Origin: an uncultured Litoreibacter sp.
GTDB taxonomy: Bacteria > Pseudomonadota > Alphaproteobacteria > Rhodobacterales > Rhodobacteraceae
NCBI GenBank assembly: GCA_947494435.1
Contig: CANLUY010000001.1
Coordinates: 1,540,001-1,604,000, forward strand
Reading direction: 5' to 3'
DNA length: 64,000 nt
Part shown: positions 17,484 to 26,721 of the stretch, in pieces
Position numbering within the stretch: the first letter of the stretch is position 1
Layout of the letters: every line of letters starts with the position of its first letter
Program-made: the position numbers and the translations under genes
The notes under the pieces: model-generated
What the model was told of the DNA's origin: nothing
The model's database searches: none
Seen by the model: only the letters and a program-made list of their open reading frames with translations

Positions 17484-18242
17484 TTAAACCACCGTCACTT
17501 CGGTGGCCCAGCGGTTGCATTTGTTCATGACAGGTTTTGCCGGGGCCGCATCGGTGTAGAAGCGGGTGACGTCTTTGAGGGACGCGATGCGGACGGGGGC
17601 GGCGCGGTCGAATTTGGTGGTGTCGGCGACTAGGAAGCACTCGCGCGATTGGGCGATGATTGTGCGGCTGACTGCGACTTCTTGGATGTCAAAATCAAGG
17701 ATATCGCCGTCCAGATCTAGGGCGGAGCAGCCGATGACGGCGTAGTCGAATTTGAATTGCTCGATGGCTTGAACGGTTTGGTGGCCGGTGAGCCCTCCGT
17801 CAGAGCGGCGGAGTGTGCCGCCTGCGACGATCACCTCGCAATCAGGATTTGCGCCTAGGATTTGCGCGATATTCATGTTGTTGGTCACGACCATCAGGTT
17901 GCGATGGGTCAGGAGTTCGCGGGCGACGGCCTCTGTGCTGGTGCCGATATTGAGGAAGACGGAGGCATTGTCGGGGATGTCGGTGGCGACGCGTTTGGCG
18001 ATCTGGGCTTTGGCTGCGCGGCTGAGGTCGCGGCGGTCTTCGTAGCCGATATTGGAGACGCCTGAGGGTAGGATGGCCCCGCCATGGACGCGTTTGAGTT
18101 GGCCTGCCTCAGACAGGTCTGACAGGTCCTTGCGGATCGTTTGGACGGAAATGTTGAACCGTTCAGCGAGGTCATCGACGGAGACGCGCCCCTCGGATTG
18201 GGCGATGTTCAGGATGTCGGTTTGTCGGAAGTTTTCGACCAT
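17484..18242 (-). CDS. glpR: DeoR-family repressor of glycerol-3-phosphate genes
   Basis: This 252-residue regulator has an N-terminal helix-turn-helix (VSVDDLAERFNISVQTIRKDLSDLSEAG, about 18-46) followed by RVHGGA, and a C-terminal DeoR sensor domain (about 75-235) with NIGTST and IGCSALDLDGDI. It diverges from glpD-glpK, and repeated ACGAAA units fill the shared promoter. That makes it the likely glycerol 3-phosphate-responsive repressor GlpR. Confidence 0.88.
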   Translation of the reverse strand: MVENFRQTDILNIAQSEGRVSVDDLAERFNISVQTIRKDLSDLSEAGQLKRVHGGAILPSGVSNIGYEDRRDLSRAAKAQIAKRVATDIPDNASVFLNIGTSTEAVARELLTHRNLMVVTNNMNIAQILGANPDCEVIVAGGTLRRSDGGLTGHQTVQAIEQFKFDYAVIGCSALDLDGDILDFDIQEVAVSRTIIAQSRECFLVADTTKFDRAAPVRIASLKDVTRFYTDAAPAKPVMNKCNRWATEVTVV

Positions 18243-18254
18243 ATCATGTCCAAT

Positions 18255-18293
18255 ACGAAAGCAAAACGAAAGTATAACTTGACGAAACGAAAG
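18255..18293. promoter_or_regulatory. GlpR operator region with ACGAAA repeats
   Basis: ACGAAA occurs four times in 39 bases, at 18255, 18266, 18282 and 18287, three of them as ACGAAAG. On the minus strand this reads TTTCGT around a TATACT -10-like box. The region lies just upstream of glpR and about 35 bases before glpD, as expected for a DeoR-family operator. Confidence 0.65.
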
Positions 18294-18325
18294 TAAACCT
18301 ATGTGAAGGGTGTGATTTTGGAAAA

Positions 18326-19906
18326 ATGAGTCGTGTTATGTCTGAAGCTGAAATTACTGATCTTTTTGTTATTGGTGGTGGCATAAACGGCTGCGGGATC
18401 GCGCGAGATGCGGCGGGTCGAGGGATGTCCGTGTCATTGGCGGAGATGAAGGATTTGGCTTGGGCCACGTCTTCGTCGTCGACCAAGCTGTTTCACGGCG
18501 GGCTGCGCTATTTGGAATATGGTGAAATCCGGCTGGTGCGTGAGGCGTTGATCGAACGAGAGACGCTGCTGAAAGCGATGCCGCATATTTCATGGCCGAT
18601 GCGATTTGTGCTGCCGTATCATAAGGATATGCGGTTTGAAGGGTCGACGCCTGCGTCCAAACTGCTGAGTTTTGTGATGCCGTGGATGAAGGGGCGGAGG
18701 CCGTCATGGATGATCCGGTTTGGCCTGTTCATGTACGACAATCTGGGCGGGCGTGAGATTTTGCCTGGAACCAAGACGTTGGATTTGAGGTCCGCGCCTG
18801 AGGGCGCGCCGCTCGAAGATCGGTTTGAAAAGGCGTTTGAGTACAGCGATTGCTGGATCGAGGATTCTCGGCTGGTCGTGCTGAACGCGCGGGATGCACA
18901 GGCGCGGGGTGCGGAGATTATGACGCGCACGAAGGTCGTCTCGGCCGAGGTGGTCGACGGTGTATGGGTTGTGACGTTGGAACGTGGTGGCGAGACGTTT
19001 GAGCGGCGCGCGAAGATGTTGGTGAATGCGGGCGGGCCGTGGGTCGGCGATATCATCCATAACACGGTGCGGATCAACGCGACTGAGGGCGTGCGGCTGG
19101 TTAAGGGCAGTCACATTGTGACGAAGCGGCTGTTTGATCACGAGAAATGCTATTTCTTCCAAGGTGAGGATGGGCGGATTATTTTCGCTATTCCTTACGA
19201 GACGGATTTTACGTTGATCGGTACGACGGACGCTGAGCATCAGGAGGCGGATGTTGAGCCGGAGTGTTCGGATGAGGAACGCGATTACCTGCTGGCCTTT
19301 GCGAACCAATATTTCAAGCGCGATATCGGGGTCGATGATATCGTGTGGAAATATTCGGGCGTGCGGCCATTGTATAACGACGGCGCGGCTTCGGCGACGG
19401 CGGCGACGCGGGATTATGTGTTGAAGGTGAACGGGCAGGCGGGCGCGCCGATGCTGAATGTCTTTGGCGGCAAGATCACGACATATCGCAAGCTGGCAGA
19501 ACATGCGCTCGGCAAGATTTGCCCAGAGCTGGGTGTCGATGATGCGCCGTGGACAGCTGGGGTCTCGATGCCCGGTGGGGATTTTCTGGTGAAAGATGTG
19601 GAGCCGTTGATTGCGGAATTGCAGCACGACTTTGCCTTCTTGGATGCATTCTGGGCACGTCGTTTGATCCGCGCTTATGGCACGGAGGCACGGTTGATCT
19701 TGGGCACGGCGCGCGCGGCGTCGGATCTGGGACAAGCGTTCGGGGCGACCCTCACCGAGGCGGAAATCAAGTGGCTGATGGCCAAAGAATATGCAGTGAC
19801 GGCGGAGGATGTCGTGTGGCGGCGCAGCAAGCTGGGCTTGCGGATGACGGCGGAAGAGATCAAAGTTTTGGACGATTGGATGCGCGCTGAGGGAGGCAAA
19901 GCATGA
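18326..19906 (+). CDS. glpD: Glycerol-3-phosphate dehydrogenase (aerobic, FAD)
   Basis: This 526-residue flavoprotein oxidises sn-glycerol 3-phosphate to dihydroxyacetone phosphate at the inner membrane and feeds electrons to quinone. The FAD motif [19 protein letters not shown] is at about 15-33. The conserved [16 protein letters not shown] block and the C-terminal [15 protein letters not shown] segment are intact. The start may be the ATG at 18326 or the one at 18338. It ends in an ATGA overlap with glpK. Confidence 0.95.
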   Translation: MSRVMSEAEITDLFVIGGGINGCGIARDAAGRGMSVSLAEMKDLAWATSSSSTKLFHGGLRYLEYGEIRLVREALIERETLLKAMPHISWPMRFVLPYHKDMRFEGSTPASKLLSFVMPWMKGRRPSWMIRFGLFMYDNLGGREILPGTKTLDLRSAPEGAPLEDRFEKAFEYSDCWIEDSRLVVLNARDAQARGAEIMTRTKVVSAEVVDGVWVVTLERGGETFERRAKMLVNAGGPWVGDIIHNTVRINATEGVRLVKGSHIVTKRLFDHEKCYFFQGEDGRIIFAIPYETDFTLIGTTDAEHQEADVEPECSDEERDYLLAFANQYFKRDIGVDDIVWKYSGVRPLYNDGAASATAATRDYVLKVNGQAGAPMLNVFGGKITTYRKLAEHALGKICPELGVDDAPWTAGVSMPGGDFLVKDVEPLIAELQHDFAFLDAFWARRLIRAYGTEARLILGTARAASDLGQAFGATLTEAEIKWLMAKEYAVTAEDVVWRRSKLGLRMTAEEIKVLDDWMRAEGGKA

Positions 19907-21387
19907 CCCATATTCTGGCCATTGACCAAGGGACGACGTCGAGCCGGGCGATCATTTTTGATGGTGAGATGAAGATCGTGGCCTCTTCGCAGGAAGAGTT
20001 CACCCAGCATTTTCCGCGGTCGGGCTGGGTGGAGCATGAGCCGGAAGACCTGTGGTCTACAGTGGCTGCGACCTGTCGCGGGGCGTTGGAGCGGGCCAGT
20101 TTGACGGGTGAGGATATCGCGGCGATCGGGATCACGAACCAGCGAGAGACGACGGTCGTTTGGGATAAGGAAACCGGCAAGCCGGTACACAATGCGATTG
20201 TCTGGCAGGACCGGCGGACTTCTGAGTATTGCCGTGAATTGCGGGATGCAGGCCATGAGCCGATGTTCACGGAGCGGACGGGGTTGCTGTGTGATCCGTA
20301 TTTCTCTGGCACCAAGCTGCGCTGGATTTTAGAGAATGTTGAAGGGGTTAAGGCGCGCGCTGAGGCGGGGGAACTGCTGTTTGGCACGGTGGACAGCTAC
20401 ATCATCTGGAAGCTGACGGGCGGTGCGCGGCATGTGACGGATGCGACGAATGCGGCGCGGACCTTGCTCTATGATATCAAGAAGGGCCGTTGGTCCACGA
20501 CGATTTGCGAGATGTTTGGCATCCCGATGGGGATGCTGCCGGAGGTCTTGGATTGCTCCGCTGATTTCGGCATGGCGCGGGCGGATTTGTTCGGGCGGGA
20601 GATCCCTATTCTGGGTGTTGCGGGCGACCAGCAGGCGGCGACGGTCGGGCAAGCGTGCTTTGAACCGGGGATGTTGAAATCGACCTATGGCACGGGCTGT
20701 TTTGCGCTGTTGAACACGGGCGACGCGCCTGTGACGTCTGAAAACCGGTTGCTGACGACGATTGCATATCAGTTTGACGGCAAGCCAACTTATGCGCTGG
20801 AGGGCTCGATCTTTATTGCTGGCGCTGTGGTGCAGTGGTTGCGCGATGGGTTGAAGATCATCCGCGAAGCGTCCGAGACGCAGCCTTTGGCGGAGAATGC
20901 GGATGACGGCCAAGACGTGATTTTGGTGCCTGCGTTCACGGGACTCGGTGCGCCCTATTGGGATGCGGAGTGTCGGGGCGCGATATATGGGCTGACCCGT
21001 GGATCGGGGCCGGAGGAATTGGCGAAAGCGGCGCTGGAAAGTGTGGGCTATCAGACGCGGGACTTGCTGGAGGCGATGACAGCGGATTGGTCGGGCTCGG
21101 GCGAGAACGTGCTGCGCGTCGATGGTGGTATGACCGCGAGCGATTGGGCGATGCAATTTCTGAGCGACATTATTGGCGCGCAGGTGGATCGGCCAGACGT
21201 GCTGGAGACGACGGCTTTGGGCGCGGCGTGGCTGGCAGGTATGCGGGCCGGGATTTACCCTGACCAAGCAGGCTTTGCAAAAAGCTGGGCGCTTGAGCGG
21301 CGGTTTGAGCCTGCGATGGAGGATAGCGTGCGCGACAAGAAATACGGCGCGTGGAAGAAGGCGGTTGCGGCAACGCTGTCCGTCTGA
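19903..21387 (+). CDS. glpK: Glycerol kinase
   Basis: This 494-residue FGGY kinase phosphorylates glycerol with ATP to sn-glycerol 3-phosphate. The N-terminal [10 protein letters not shown] phosphate-1 loop, the [14 protein letters not shown] block, the STYGTGCF segment and the C-terminal [15 protein letters not shown] are all present. Length is normal. Coupling to glpD by ATGA supports a glycerol catabolic operon controlled by the divergent glpR. No glycerol facilitator gene is next to it. Confidence 0.96.
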   Translation: MTHILAIDQGTTSSRAIIFDGEMKIVASSQEEFTQHFPRSGWVEHEPEDLWSTVAATCRGALERASLTGEDIAAIGITNQRETTVVWDKETGKPVHNAIVWQDRRTSEYCRELRDAGHEPMFTERTGLLCDPYFSGTKLRWILENVEGVKARAEAGELLFGTVDSYIIWKLTGGARHVTDATNAARTLLYDIKKGRWSTTICEMFGIPMGMLPEVLDCSADFGMARADLFGREIPILGVAGDQQAATVGQACFEPGMLKSTYGTGCFALLNTGDAPVTSENRLLTTIAYQFDGKPTYALEGSIFIAGAVVQWLRDGLKIIREASETQPLAENADDGQDVILVPAFTGLGAPYWDAECRGAIYGLTRGSGPEELAKAALESVGYQTRDLLEAMTADWSGSGENVLRVDGGMTASDWAMQFLSDIIGAQVDRPDVLETTALGAAWLAGMRAGIYPDQAGFAKSWALERRFEPAMEDSVRDKKYGAWKKAVAATLSV

Positions 21388-21399
21388 TCGAGTGGGGCC

Positions 21400-22797
21400 A
21401 TGAGTGAAGACGGCCCCAAATTCCTAGAAGGTAACCTGTTCAAGCACATCACGGTGATGTCGCTGACGGCCTCTATCGGGCTGATCGCGGTGTTTGCGGT
21501 GGATTTCGTGGACATGATCTTCATCTCCATGCTGGGCAATGCGGCGTTGGCCGCGGCCGTGGGATATGCGGGCGCGATCCTGTTTTTTACCACCTCCTTT
21601 GGGATCGGCATGGCGATTGCGGCGGGGGCATTGGTCTCCCGCGCTTTGGGGCAATCGGACGAGGCGCGGGCGCGGCAGTTGATCACGAACTCGCTGGTCT
21701 ATGGCGTTCTATTTGGGATCGCGTTCTCGTTTGTCGTTTGGATGAATCTAGGGTTTCTCACGTCGCTTGTGGGAGCTAAAGGCGACACGCAAGCGCTCGC
21801 GATCAGCTATTTGCAAATTATCATCCCGAGCCTGCCATTCCTGTTGGTGGGTATGATGGGCGGCGCGATTTTGCGTGCTTACGGCGATGCGCGCGGTGCG
21901 ATGATGGCCACGATCTGGGGCGGGTTGGTGAATGCGGTGCTCGATCCGATCCTGATCTTTGGCTTGGGGTTGGAATTGCAAGGCGCCGCGATTGCCAGTG
22001 TTTTGGCGCGGGTGACTATTGCGTTCGTCGCGTTGCGTCCGATCATCAAGCGTCATGGCGGGATTGACCCGCCGCATATGCCGACCTTCCTAAAGGATTT
22101 TGCGGCTATTTTCGGGATCGCTTTGCCTGCGATTTTGACCCAGTTGGCGACCCCTGTAGGCCAAGCCTATGTCACGCGCGCGATGGCAGAGTTTGGGGAG
22201 GCAGCGGTGGCCGGGATGGCGGTCGTATCACGGCTGACGCCGATCTCATTTGCAGTGATCTTTGCGCTGTCAGGTGCGCTTGGCCCGATCATCGGCCAGA
22301 ATTTTGGTGGCGGGCGGCATGACCGGGTGGGTCGCGCGTTTAATGACGGGTTGCTGTTCATCGGTCTTTATGTTGTCTTTGTCAGCGTTGTGCTGTTTTT
22401 CCTGCGCGATCCGATTGTCAGTCTATTTCAGGCGCAGGGCGTTGGGGTCACGTTGATTTATTTGTTCTGTGGCCCGCTGGCGCTGCTGTTTTTCTTCAAC
22501 GGGACGATATTCGTATCAAACGCTGCCTTCAACAATCTGGGGCATCCGTTTTATTCCACTTGGATCAACTGGGGTCGCCATACGTTGGGAACGATCCCAT
22601 TTGTGATGCTGTTTGCATGGTGGATGGGCGCGCCGGGGGTGCTGGTGGGCCAAGCCTTGGGCGGCGTGTTGTTTGGGTGCCTTGCGTGGTGGTTGGGCCG
22701 TAAGGTGATCGCCAAGGAAGCCGGTGATACGGCTGAGACGTCAGAGCCGTTTTCCCGTCATGTCAGGTTGATGCAAATCTTACACATGCGCCGCTAG
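21400..22797 (+). CDS. MATE-family multidrug/toxin efflux transporter
   Basis: This 465-residue membrane protein has 12 predicted helices in two related halves and the MATE pattern (GAILFFTTSFGIGMAIAAG in the first half, SGALGPIIGQNFGGG in the second). It exports drugs or metabolites in exchange for sodium or protons. It begins 12 bases after glpK and may be co-transcribed, though a role in glycerol use is not suggested. Its end overlaps the convergent downstream gene by 18 bases. Confidence 0.9.
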   Translation: MSEDGPKFLEGNLFKHITVMSLTASIGLIAVFAVDFVDMIFISMLGNAALAAAVGYAGAILFFTTSFGIGMAIAAGALVSRALGQSDEARARQLITNSLVYGVLFGIAFSFVVWMNLGFLTSLVGAKGDTQALAISYLQIIIPSLPFLLVGMMGGAILRAYGDARGAMMATIWGGLVNAVLDPILIFGLGLELQGAAIASVLARVTIAFVALRPIIKRHGGIDPPHMPTFLKDFAAIFGIALPAILTQLATPVGQAYVTRAMAEFGEAAVAGMAVVSRLTPISFAVIFALSGALGPIIGQNFGGGRHDRVGRAFNDGLLFIGLYVVFVSVVLFFLRDPIVSLFQAQGVGVTLIYLFCGPLALLFFFNGTIFVSNAAFNNLGHPFYSTWINWGRHTLGTIPFVMLFAWWMGAPGVLVGQALGGVLFGCLAWWLGRKVIAKEAGDTAETSEPFSRHVRLMQILHMRR

Positions 22798-23331
22798 TTG
22801 GGCGTCGACGAAGCGGCGCTCTGCCGTGCTGAGGGTTTGGTGGCGCGGGTATTGCGGGGCCGCGCGGTCATCGAGAATAGGGGCGGTCCAGCCGGAGGTT
22901 GTGTCAAAGAAGCGCTTGGCGCCGTCTTCGCCAAAGACCTGCAGATAGCCTTGCACGACAACGTCGAGATAGCTGAGGAGGATCGGATGCTTGACTGAGG
23001 GTGGGGCGTCTTTGTCCGTGTTGGTTTGGTAGATTTGTACGTCCATTGGGCGGTCGGCGTTATGGGACAGGTCCGCGGCTGGGACGGCGGAGCGGAAGTA
23101 GCAGTATTCGCGCGCGTCCAAGGCGGCCCAGTCGTTGTTTGGTACTTTGGCCAATAGTCCGTCGATTTGGCAGTCAGGGTCCGGAACGACTGTCAGAAAG
23201 GCCACATCACGGATCGCTGTATGGCGCCACATGCGCCGCCACCCGGTGAGCGTTGCGGGTACAGTGTCGGGATAGATGTGGGTGGCTGCGTTGACGAGCG
23301 AGCCGTAGCCGAAGAAATGTGGTGATGTCAT
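22780..23331 (-). CDS. Gamma-glutamylcyclotransferase-family protein
   Basis: This 183-residue protein has the N-terminal FFGYGSLVN signature (6-14) of the gamma-glutamylcyclotransferase/AIG2-like fold, followed by GWRRMWRH and DGLLAKVP strands. Members release 5-oxoproline from gamma-glutamyl compounds or have unknown roles. The start ATG at 23331 is close to the fold; ATG 23343 is an alternative. It lies 52 bases from the divergent SRAP gene, so the two may share regulation. Confidence 0.72.
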   Translation of the reverse strand: MTSPHFFGYGSLVNAATHIYPDTVPATLTGWRRMWRHTAIRDVAFLTVVPDPDCQIDGLLAKVPNNDWAALDAREYCYFRSAVPAADLSHNADRPMDVQIYQTNTDKDAPPSVKHPILLSYLDVVVQGYLQVFGEDGAKRFFDTTSGWTAPILDDRAAPQYPRHQTLSTAERRFVDAQLAAHV

Positions 23332-23383
23332 GCGCGCATCCATGCCTGTTTTGGCGCACGGTGCAAGCATGCTATGACGGGCC

Positions 23384-24001
23384 ATGCCCGGCCGTTTCTT
23401 CCTGACCCGCCCTTTGCGCGACGTGGCCTCTGCCTTGATGGCGGATGGATTGGGCGTTCTGGCAGAACCCGCACGTGCCAATATCGCGCCGGGGCAGGAG
23501 ATTGTCGTCTACGAAGCGGGTGTGCTGAAGCGGATGCGGTGGGGCATCTTACCGGTTGCGCGCGTGAACGCGCGGGGGCGTCCGGTGATGGAGACGATTG
23601 TGAATGCGCGGTCTGAGACGGTGTTTCAGAAATCCGCCTTTGAGGGCGTGCGCCGTTGCGTGGTGCCGGTGGATGGCTGGTATGAGTGGACGGGGGAGGC
23701 GCGCAAAAAGACGGCGTGGCGCATTGCGCGTAAGGATGGGGGCGTGCTGTTCTTTGCGGCGATTGCTGACACTTGGCATGGGCCGGGTGGCATTGTTGTG
23801 GATCAGGTGGCTCCGCTGACCTGTGAGCCGAATGACGACCTGAGGGCTATTCATCACCGTATGGGCGTGATCCTTGCGCCGGACGATATCGAGCTTTGGC
23901 TCAACGGCGCGGTCGAAGACGTGATGCCTCTGATGCGCCCTTTGGGCGAAGGTTTGCTTGCTATCGGGCCTGCGGAAGATGTTGATTGGTCCGCCCCTTA
24001 A
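23384..24001 (+). CDS. SRAP (SOS response-associated peptidase, YedK/HMCES) family protein lacking Cys2
   Basis: This 205-residue protein has the SRAP fold signatures: N74 in VNARSET, E101 in VDGWYEW and the histidine in HHRMGVIL at about 157-163. These fit YedK N75, E105 and H160. In the family the initiator methionine is removed to expose Cys2, which forms a thiazolidine link with abasic sites in single-stranded DNA. Here the protein begins Met-Pro-Gly-Arg-Phe, so residue 2 is proline. The ATG is the only start that gives the family N-terminus. It may bind abasic DNA in another way, using the proline amine, or be inactive. Confidence 0.85.
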   Translation: MPGRFFLTRPLRDVASALMADGLGVLAEPARANIAPGQEIVVYEAGVLKRMRWGILPVARVNARGRPVMETIVNARSETVFQKSAFEGVRRCVVPVDGWYEWTGEARKKTAWRIARKDGGVLFFAAIADTWHGPGGIVVDQVAPLTCEPNDDLRAIHHRMGVILAPDDIELWLNGAVEDVMPLMRPLGEGLLAIGPAEDVDWSAP

Positions 24002-24057
24002 CAGGAGGGGTGGTGCTGGGCTACGGTCTGGGTTCACGCTAAAAAGGGAGCCCTGCT

Positions 24058-24261
24058 ATGTCAGTTGCACGCGTTACGGAAATCATTTCATTCTCATCAA
24101 AAAGCTTCGAGGATGCGATCGAGAACGGGGTCAAGCGCGCCTCCAAAACATTGAAGAATGTGACGAGCGCTTGGGTGCAGGATCAAAAATGTACCGTCAA
24201 AGATGGCAAGATCGACGAATATCGCGTGATCTTGAAGGTCACCTTCGTTCTGGAAGACTAA
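24058..24261 (+). CDS. Dodecin family flavin-binding protein
   Basis: This 67-residue protein has the dodecin pattern: VTEIISFSSKSFEDAI, a helix, then SAWVQDQKC with the flavin-stacking tryptophan, and the terminal strand IDEYRVILKVTF. Dodecins form hollow dodecamers that store flavin and, in bacteria, coenzyme A. AAAGGGAG precedes the ATG. It is a stand-alone gene after the SRAP gene and convergent with the reductase. Confidence 0.92.
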   Translation: MSVARVTEIISFSSKSFEDAIENGVKRASKTLKNVTSAWVQDQKCTVKDGKIDEYRVILKVTFVLED

Positions 24262-24281
24262 ACTTTGCTGCCAGCCGGGCT

Positions 24282-25454
24282 TTAGCTTGGCTGGCGGAAT
24301 CCCAGCTTGTGCTTGATCATACGGAAGGCCAGTTTCGGCAGACGTTTGATCAATGCGCCGCGTAGATCATTGTAGCTGGCTTCGCCTGCCAAGAGTTGCA
24401 GGTATTTCATTTGCAGATGGGAGCCGCGCTCGAAGGCCTTTTTGAAGTAGCCCTCGGTCGCTTTGTGAAACATGAGCAAACGCCAGCGGCAGGCTTGATC
24501 GAGTTCTTTCTGGATGGGACGTACTTTCGCGAAATAGAGTTCATAGGCGGCCTTGGGGTTGCCTGACTTGATCGCCTCAGCACAGGCTTCTGCAGCATGC
24601 GCGCCGCTTTCCATCGCGAGCGCGATCCCCTCGCCGGTGATCGGATCAACGAGGCCTGCGGCGTCACCGGCCAGAAGGATAGCGCCGCGACCTGGTTGCT
24701 TGCGGTAGTCGCCAAAGGGCAGATATTGGCCTTTGTATTTCAGGGTCTCATCGCCATCCACTTGATCCACATAAGTGGCCATGTTGGCTTTCATGCTATC
24801 ATTGCGGCTGTTGATGCCACCAACGCCAACGGTCAAAGATTTTTGCTTCGGGAACGACCATCCGTAGCCCCAGGTCGCGGCGTCAAAATCAACCTCAACG
24901 GCATCGTCACGGTCCGGCTGCATTGGCGTTTCAATTTCCAACCCGAATCCGATCGTCTCAGGATCGAAGGATCGGCCAAACAAGCTGCGCGCGACAAATG
25001 AGGACACCCCGTCGGTGCCGATCAGCGTTTTGTAGGTCAGTGTTTCGCCGTTTTTGATCGTGAGCGTTTGATTGGCCTTGTCGATGGCCTGAGCGGGTTG
25101 ACCCAGAAAGGCGACGGCCCCGTTTGCTGTGGCCTGCTCATGAAGCATGGCGTCGAAATCGCGGCGCATGGTGAGGTGCATGGGGGGGGTGTTTTGGATA
25201 TCTGCCAGCACACGGCCTTTTGCAGAAAACCGCATCCGCTCTGATCGTAAGAAAAGGTCCGAGGTCACGTCGAGCCCGAAGATTGCCTTCATGGCTTTTT
25301 CGCTGCGCCCTGTGAACAACCCACCGCAAAGTTTGTCGCGCGGGAAAGTGGCCTTATCGACAATCGCCACGCTCAACCCGGATTTGAGCGCTGTAAGAGC
25401 GGCGGAGGACCCGGCGGGGCCTGATCCGATGACAATGACATCAAATGCGTTCAT
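24282..25454 (-). CDS. Geranylgeranyl reductase family FAD-dependent oxidoreductase
   Basis: This 390-residue flavoprotein has the N-terminal VIGSGPAGSSAA FAD motif at about 8-19, DKLCGGLFTGRS near 40-51, and the C-terminal LLAGDAAGLVDPITGEGIALAMESG block. The family reduces prenyl double bonds in chlorophyll, archaeal lipid or quinone-like molecules. No bacteriochlorophyll genes are near, so it is probably a relative acting on an isoprenoid or other lipid rather than BchP. The substrate is not known. Confidence 0.82.
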   Translation of the reverse strand: MNAFDVIVIGSGPAGSSAALTALKSGLSVAIVDKATFPRDKLCGGLFTGRSEKAMKAIFGLDVTSDLFLRSERMRFSAKGRVLADIQNTPPMHLTMRRDFDAMLHEQATANGAVAFLGQPAQAIDKANQTLTIKNGETLTYKTLIGTDGVSSFVARSLFGRSFDPETIGFGLEIETPMQPDRDDAVEVDFDAATWGYGWSFPKQKSLTVGVGGINSRNDSMKANMATYVDQVDGDETLKYKGQYLPFGDYRKQPGRGAILLAGDAAGLVDPITGEGIALAMESGAHAAEACAEAIKSGNPKAAYELYFAKVRPIQKELDQACRWRLLMFHKATEGYFKKAFERGSHLQMKYLQLLAGEASYNDLRGALIKRLPKLAFRMIKHKLGFRQPS

Positions 25455-25817
25455 GGGCGCGTTCTAAGGGCAAGCGGGCAAGCACACAATAAGATAGGCG
25501 TGAGTCGCGAAATCTGATCCGATTTGTGACCGTTTGAGGGTGGTGGCGCGGTCAAACACAGGTAACACCGCGGTCATAAAGATTAATTTTTGTATCGGGA
25601 TTGTGGAAGGAATATGGCAGGTCTGCCATATTTGTGCAGTGGCGCCTTCAAAGAAGGCCAGATCGCGTCGAAATCACGGCGGAATTGCATCGAAAATCTG
25701 CCTTTTTTGTTTGGTAAGGAGAGCCTTACTTGTTGAAATCAGGCAATTATCTGACTTTGCCCTCAAGAAATGACACACAGCACTCTAAACGCGAACTTGC
25801 TTAGAAAGGATGATTTG
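25455..25817. other. Intergenic region with a 22-base palindrome
   Basis: The 363 bases between the reductase start and a small plus-strand gene hold no convincing reading frame. The main feature is the palindrome at 25611-25632, annotated separately. The region is A+T-richer from 25570 to 25760, consistent with promoters. Confidence 0.5.
25611..25632. promoter_or_regulatory. Perfect 22-base inverted repeat, possible operator
   Basis: AATATGGCAG and CTGCCATATT form a perfect ten-base inverted repeat with a two-base centre. There is no following T run, so a regulator-binding site is more likely than a terminator. It lies about 185 bases upstream of the small gene at 25818. Confidence 0.5.
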
Positions 25818-25988
25818 ATGGCTGTTTCTTCCAGCAAATGGACGCGACTTGCTTTGTGTACCCTCCCCTCCGAGAATGACGATACCGAGTCGGGCGTTGT
25901 TGCGCTGAAACCCAAAACTGCTGTGGCGCAGAAAATGCTGGATGCGATGCGGACCAACCCGATGAATACGCTTTTCATGTCGATCTAG
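25818..25988 (+). CDS. Small hypothetical protein
   Basis: This 56-residue frame starts at ATG 25818 preceded by AAAGGA at a good distance. The sequence has no membrane segment; it starts MAVSSSKWTRLALC and ends NPMNTLFMSI. I do not recognise a family. Codon choice resembles real genes, and hairpins (26041-26057 and 26071-26102) follow it. The frame also opens from an ATG at 25770, which lacks a ribosome-binding site. Confidence 0.45.
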   Translation: MAVSSSKWTRLALCTLPSENDDTESGVVALKPKTAVAQKMLDAMRTNPMNTLFMSI

Positions 25989-26040
25989 TCAGCGACAGTT
26001 CTATGGAGGTACGCGCTCCTCGCTACACCCTCGCGCGTAA

Positions 26041-26057
26041 GGGCCTGCCGCAGGCCC
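26041..26057. other. Short GC hairpin
   Basis: GGGCCTG-CCG-CAGGCCC is a perfect seven-base-pair stem with a three-base loop, placed 52 bases after the small gene and just before the main terminator. It may assist termination or stabilise the transcript end. Confidence 0.4.
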
Positions 26058-26070
26058 ACCCTCCAAAAAG

Positions 26071-26107
26071 AAACCGCCCGGACCAATTTGGCCGGGCGGT
26101 TTTTTTA
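26071..26107. terminator. Bidirectional intrinsic terminator
   Basis: AAACCGCCCGG and CCGGGCGGTTT form an 11-base-pair stem with a ten-base loop, followed by a run of T on the plus strand; on the minus strand only three T residues follow the stem. It lies between the plus-strand small gene and the end of the minus-strand cold shock gene. Confidence 0.88.
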
Positions 26108-26140
26108 TATCAATCCCGCTCGGAAGCGGAGGGCGGTGGC

Positions 26141-26347
26141 TTATGCCAGTGCGATATTGATGGCGCTTTCGCGGCCGTCACGGCCTGCTTCAACGTCGAA
26201 TGTCACTGCTTGGTTGTCTTCCAATGTGCTCAAGCCTGCACGCTCCAAAGCGGAGATATGGACGAACACGTCTTTTGAGCCGCCTTCAGGTGCGATAAAG
26301 CCGAAGCCTTTAGTTGGGTTGAACCATTTCACTGTGCCGTTGGCCAT
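26141..26347 (-). CDS. Cold shock protein (CspA family)
   Basis: This 68-residue single-domain nucleic acid chaperone has RNP1 (KGFGFI, about 13-18) and RNP2 (VFVHIS, about 27-32) on the five-stranded beta barrel. It binds single-stranded RNA and DNA and melts RNA structure, often after cold shock. The start at ATG 26347 follows AAAGGAA. The long non-coding stretch upstream fits the long leader usual for csp genes. Confidence 0.95.
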   Translation of the reverse strand: MANGTVKWFNPTKGFGFIAPEGGSKDVFVHISALERAGLSTLEDNQAVTFDVEAGRDGRESAINIALA

Positions 26348-26721
26348 GTGATATTCCTTTAAATGTCGCTGCCCACGGAAGTGTGGCAGCCCGGCGTGGT
26401 CGGTCTTTAACGAGAGACTGGCAGCCGTATGAAAGGAGTCAGTGGTCGATATAGGCAAACGTAGCCCTTGCCGTATCGCAGGCTTTGCAAGGTCTGTAAA
26501 GCCGTGTGACGTGAGAGTCAGAAAGCATCAAATTCAGCAGCAAGACGCTATTTTCATTTCGTTAAGAAAGGGTGTGACGCAGTTTGCTTTGGTGGGTAGG
26601 AGTTTCGCGAGTGCGCTCCCCCTCCTTTGTGTGGCAGGGATCGGCGCACGTCTTGAGTTGTCGTTTGAGAGGGCGCGTGCCCTGCTCAAGTTATACAGGG
26701 CGCAAATGAGAAAGGCTGGCG
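26348..26721. other. Leader and promoter region of the cold shock gene
   Basis: This 374-base stretch lies upstream of the cold shock gene on the minus strand and downstream of a small membrane protein gene. A plus-strand frame at 26442-26789 has no ribosome-binding site and no recognisable protein. The part next to the cold shock gene is likely its structured 5' leader. No other feature was seen. Confidence 0.5.

Noticed and set aside
18704-19735. 343-codon minus-strand frame inside glpD
   Set aside because: It is an Arg/His-rich shadow of a clear glpD gene with no ribosome-binding site.
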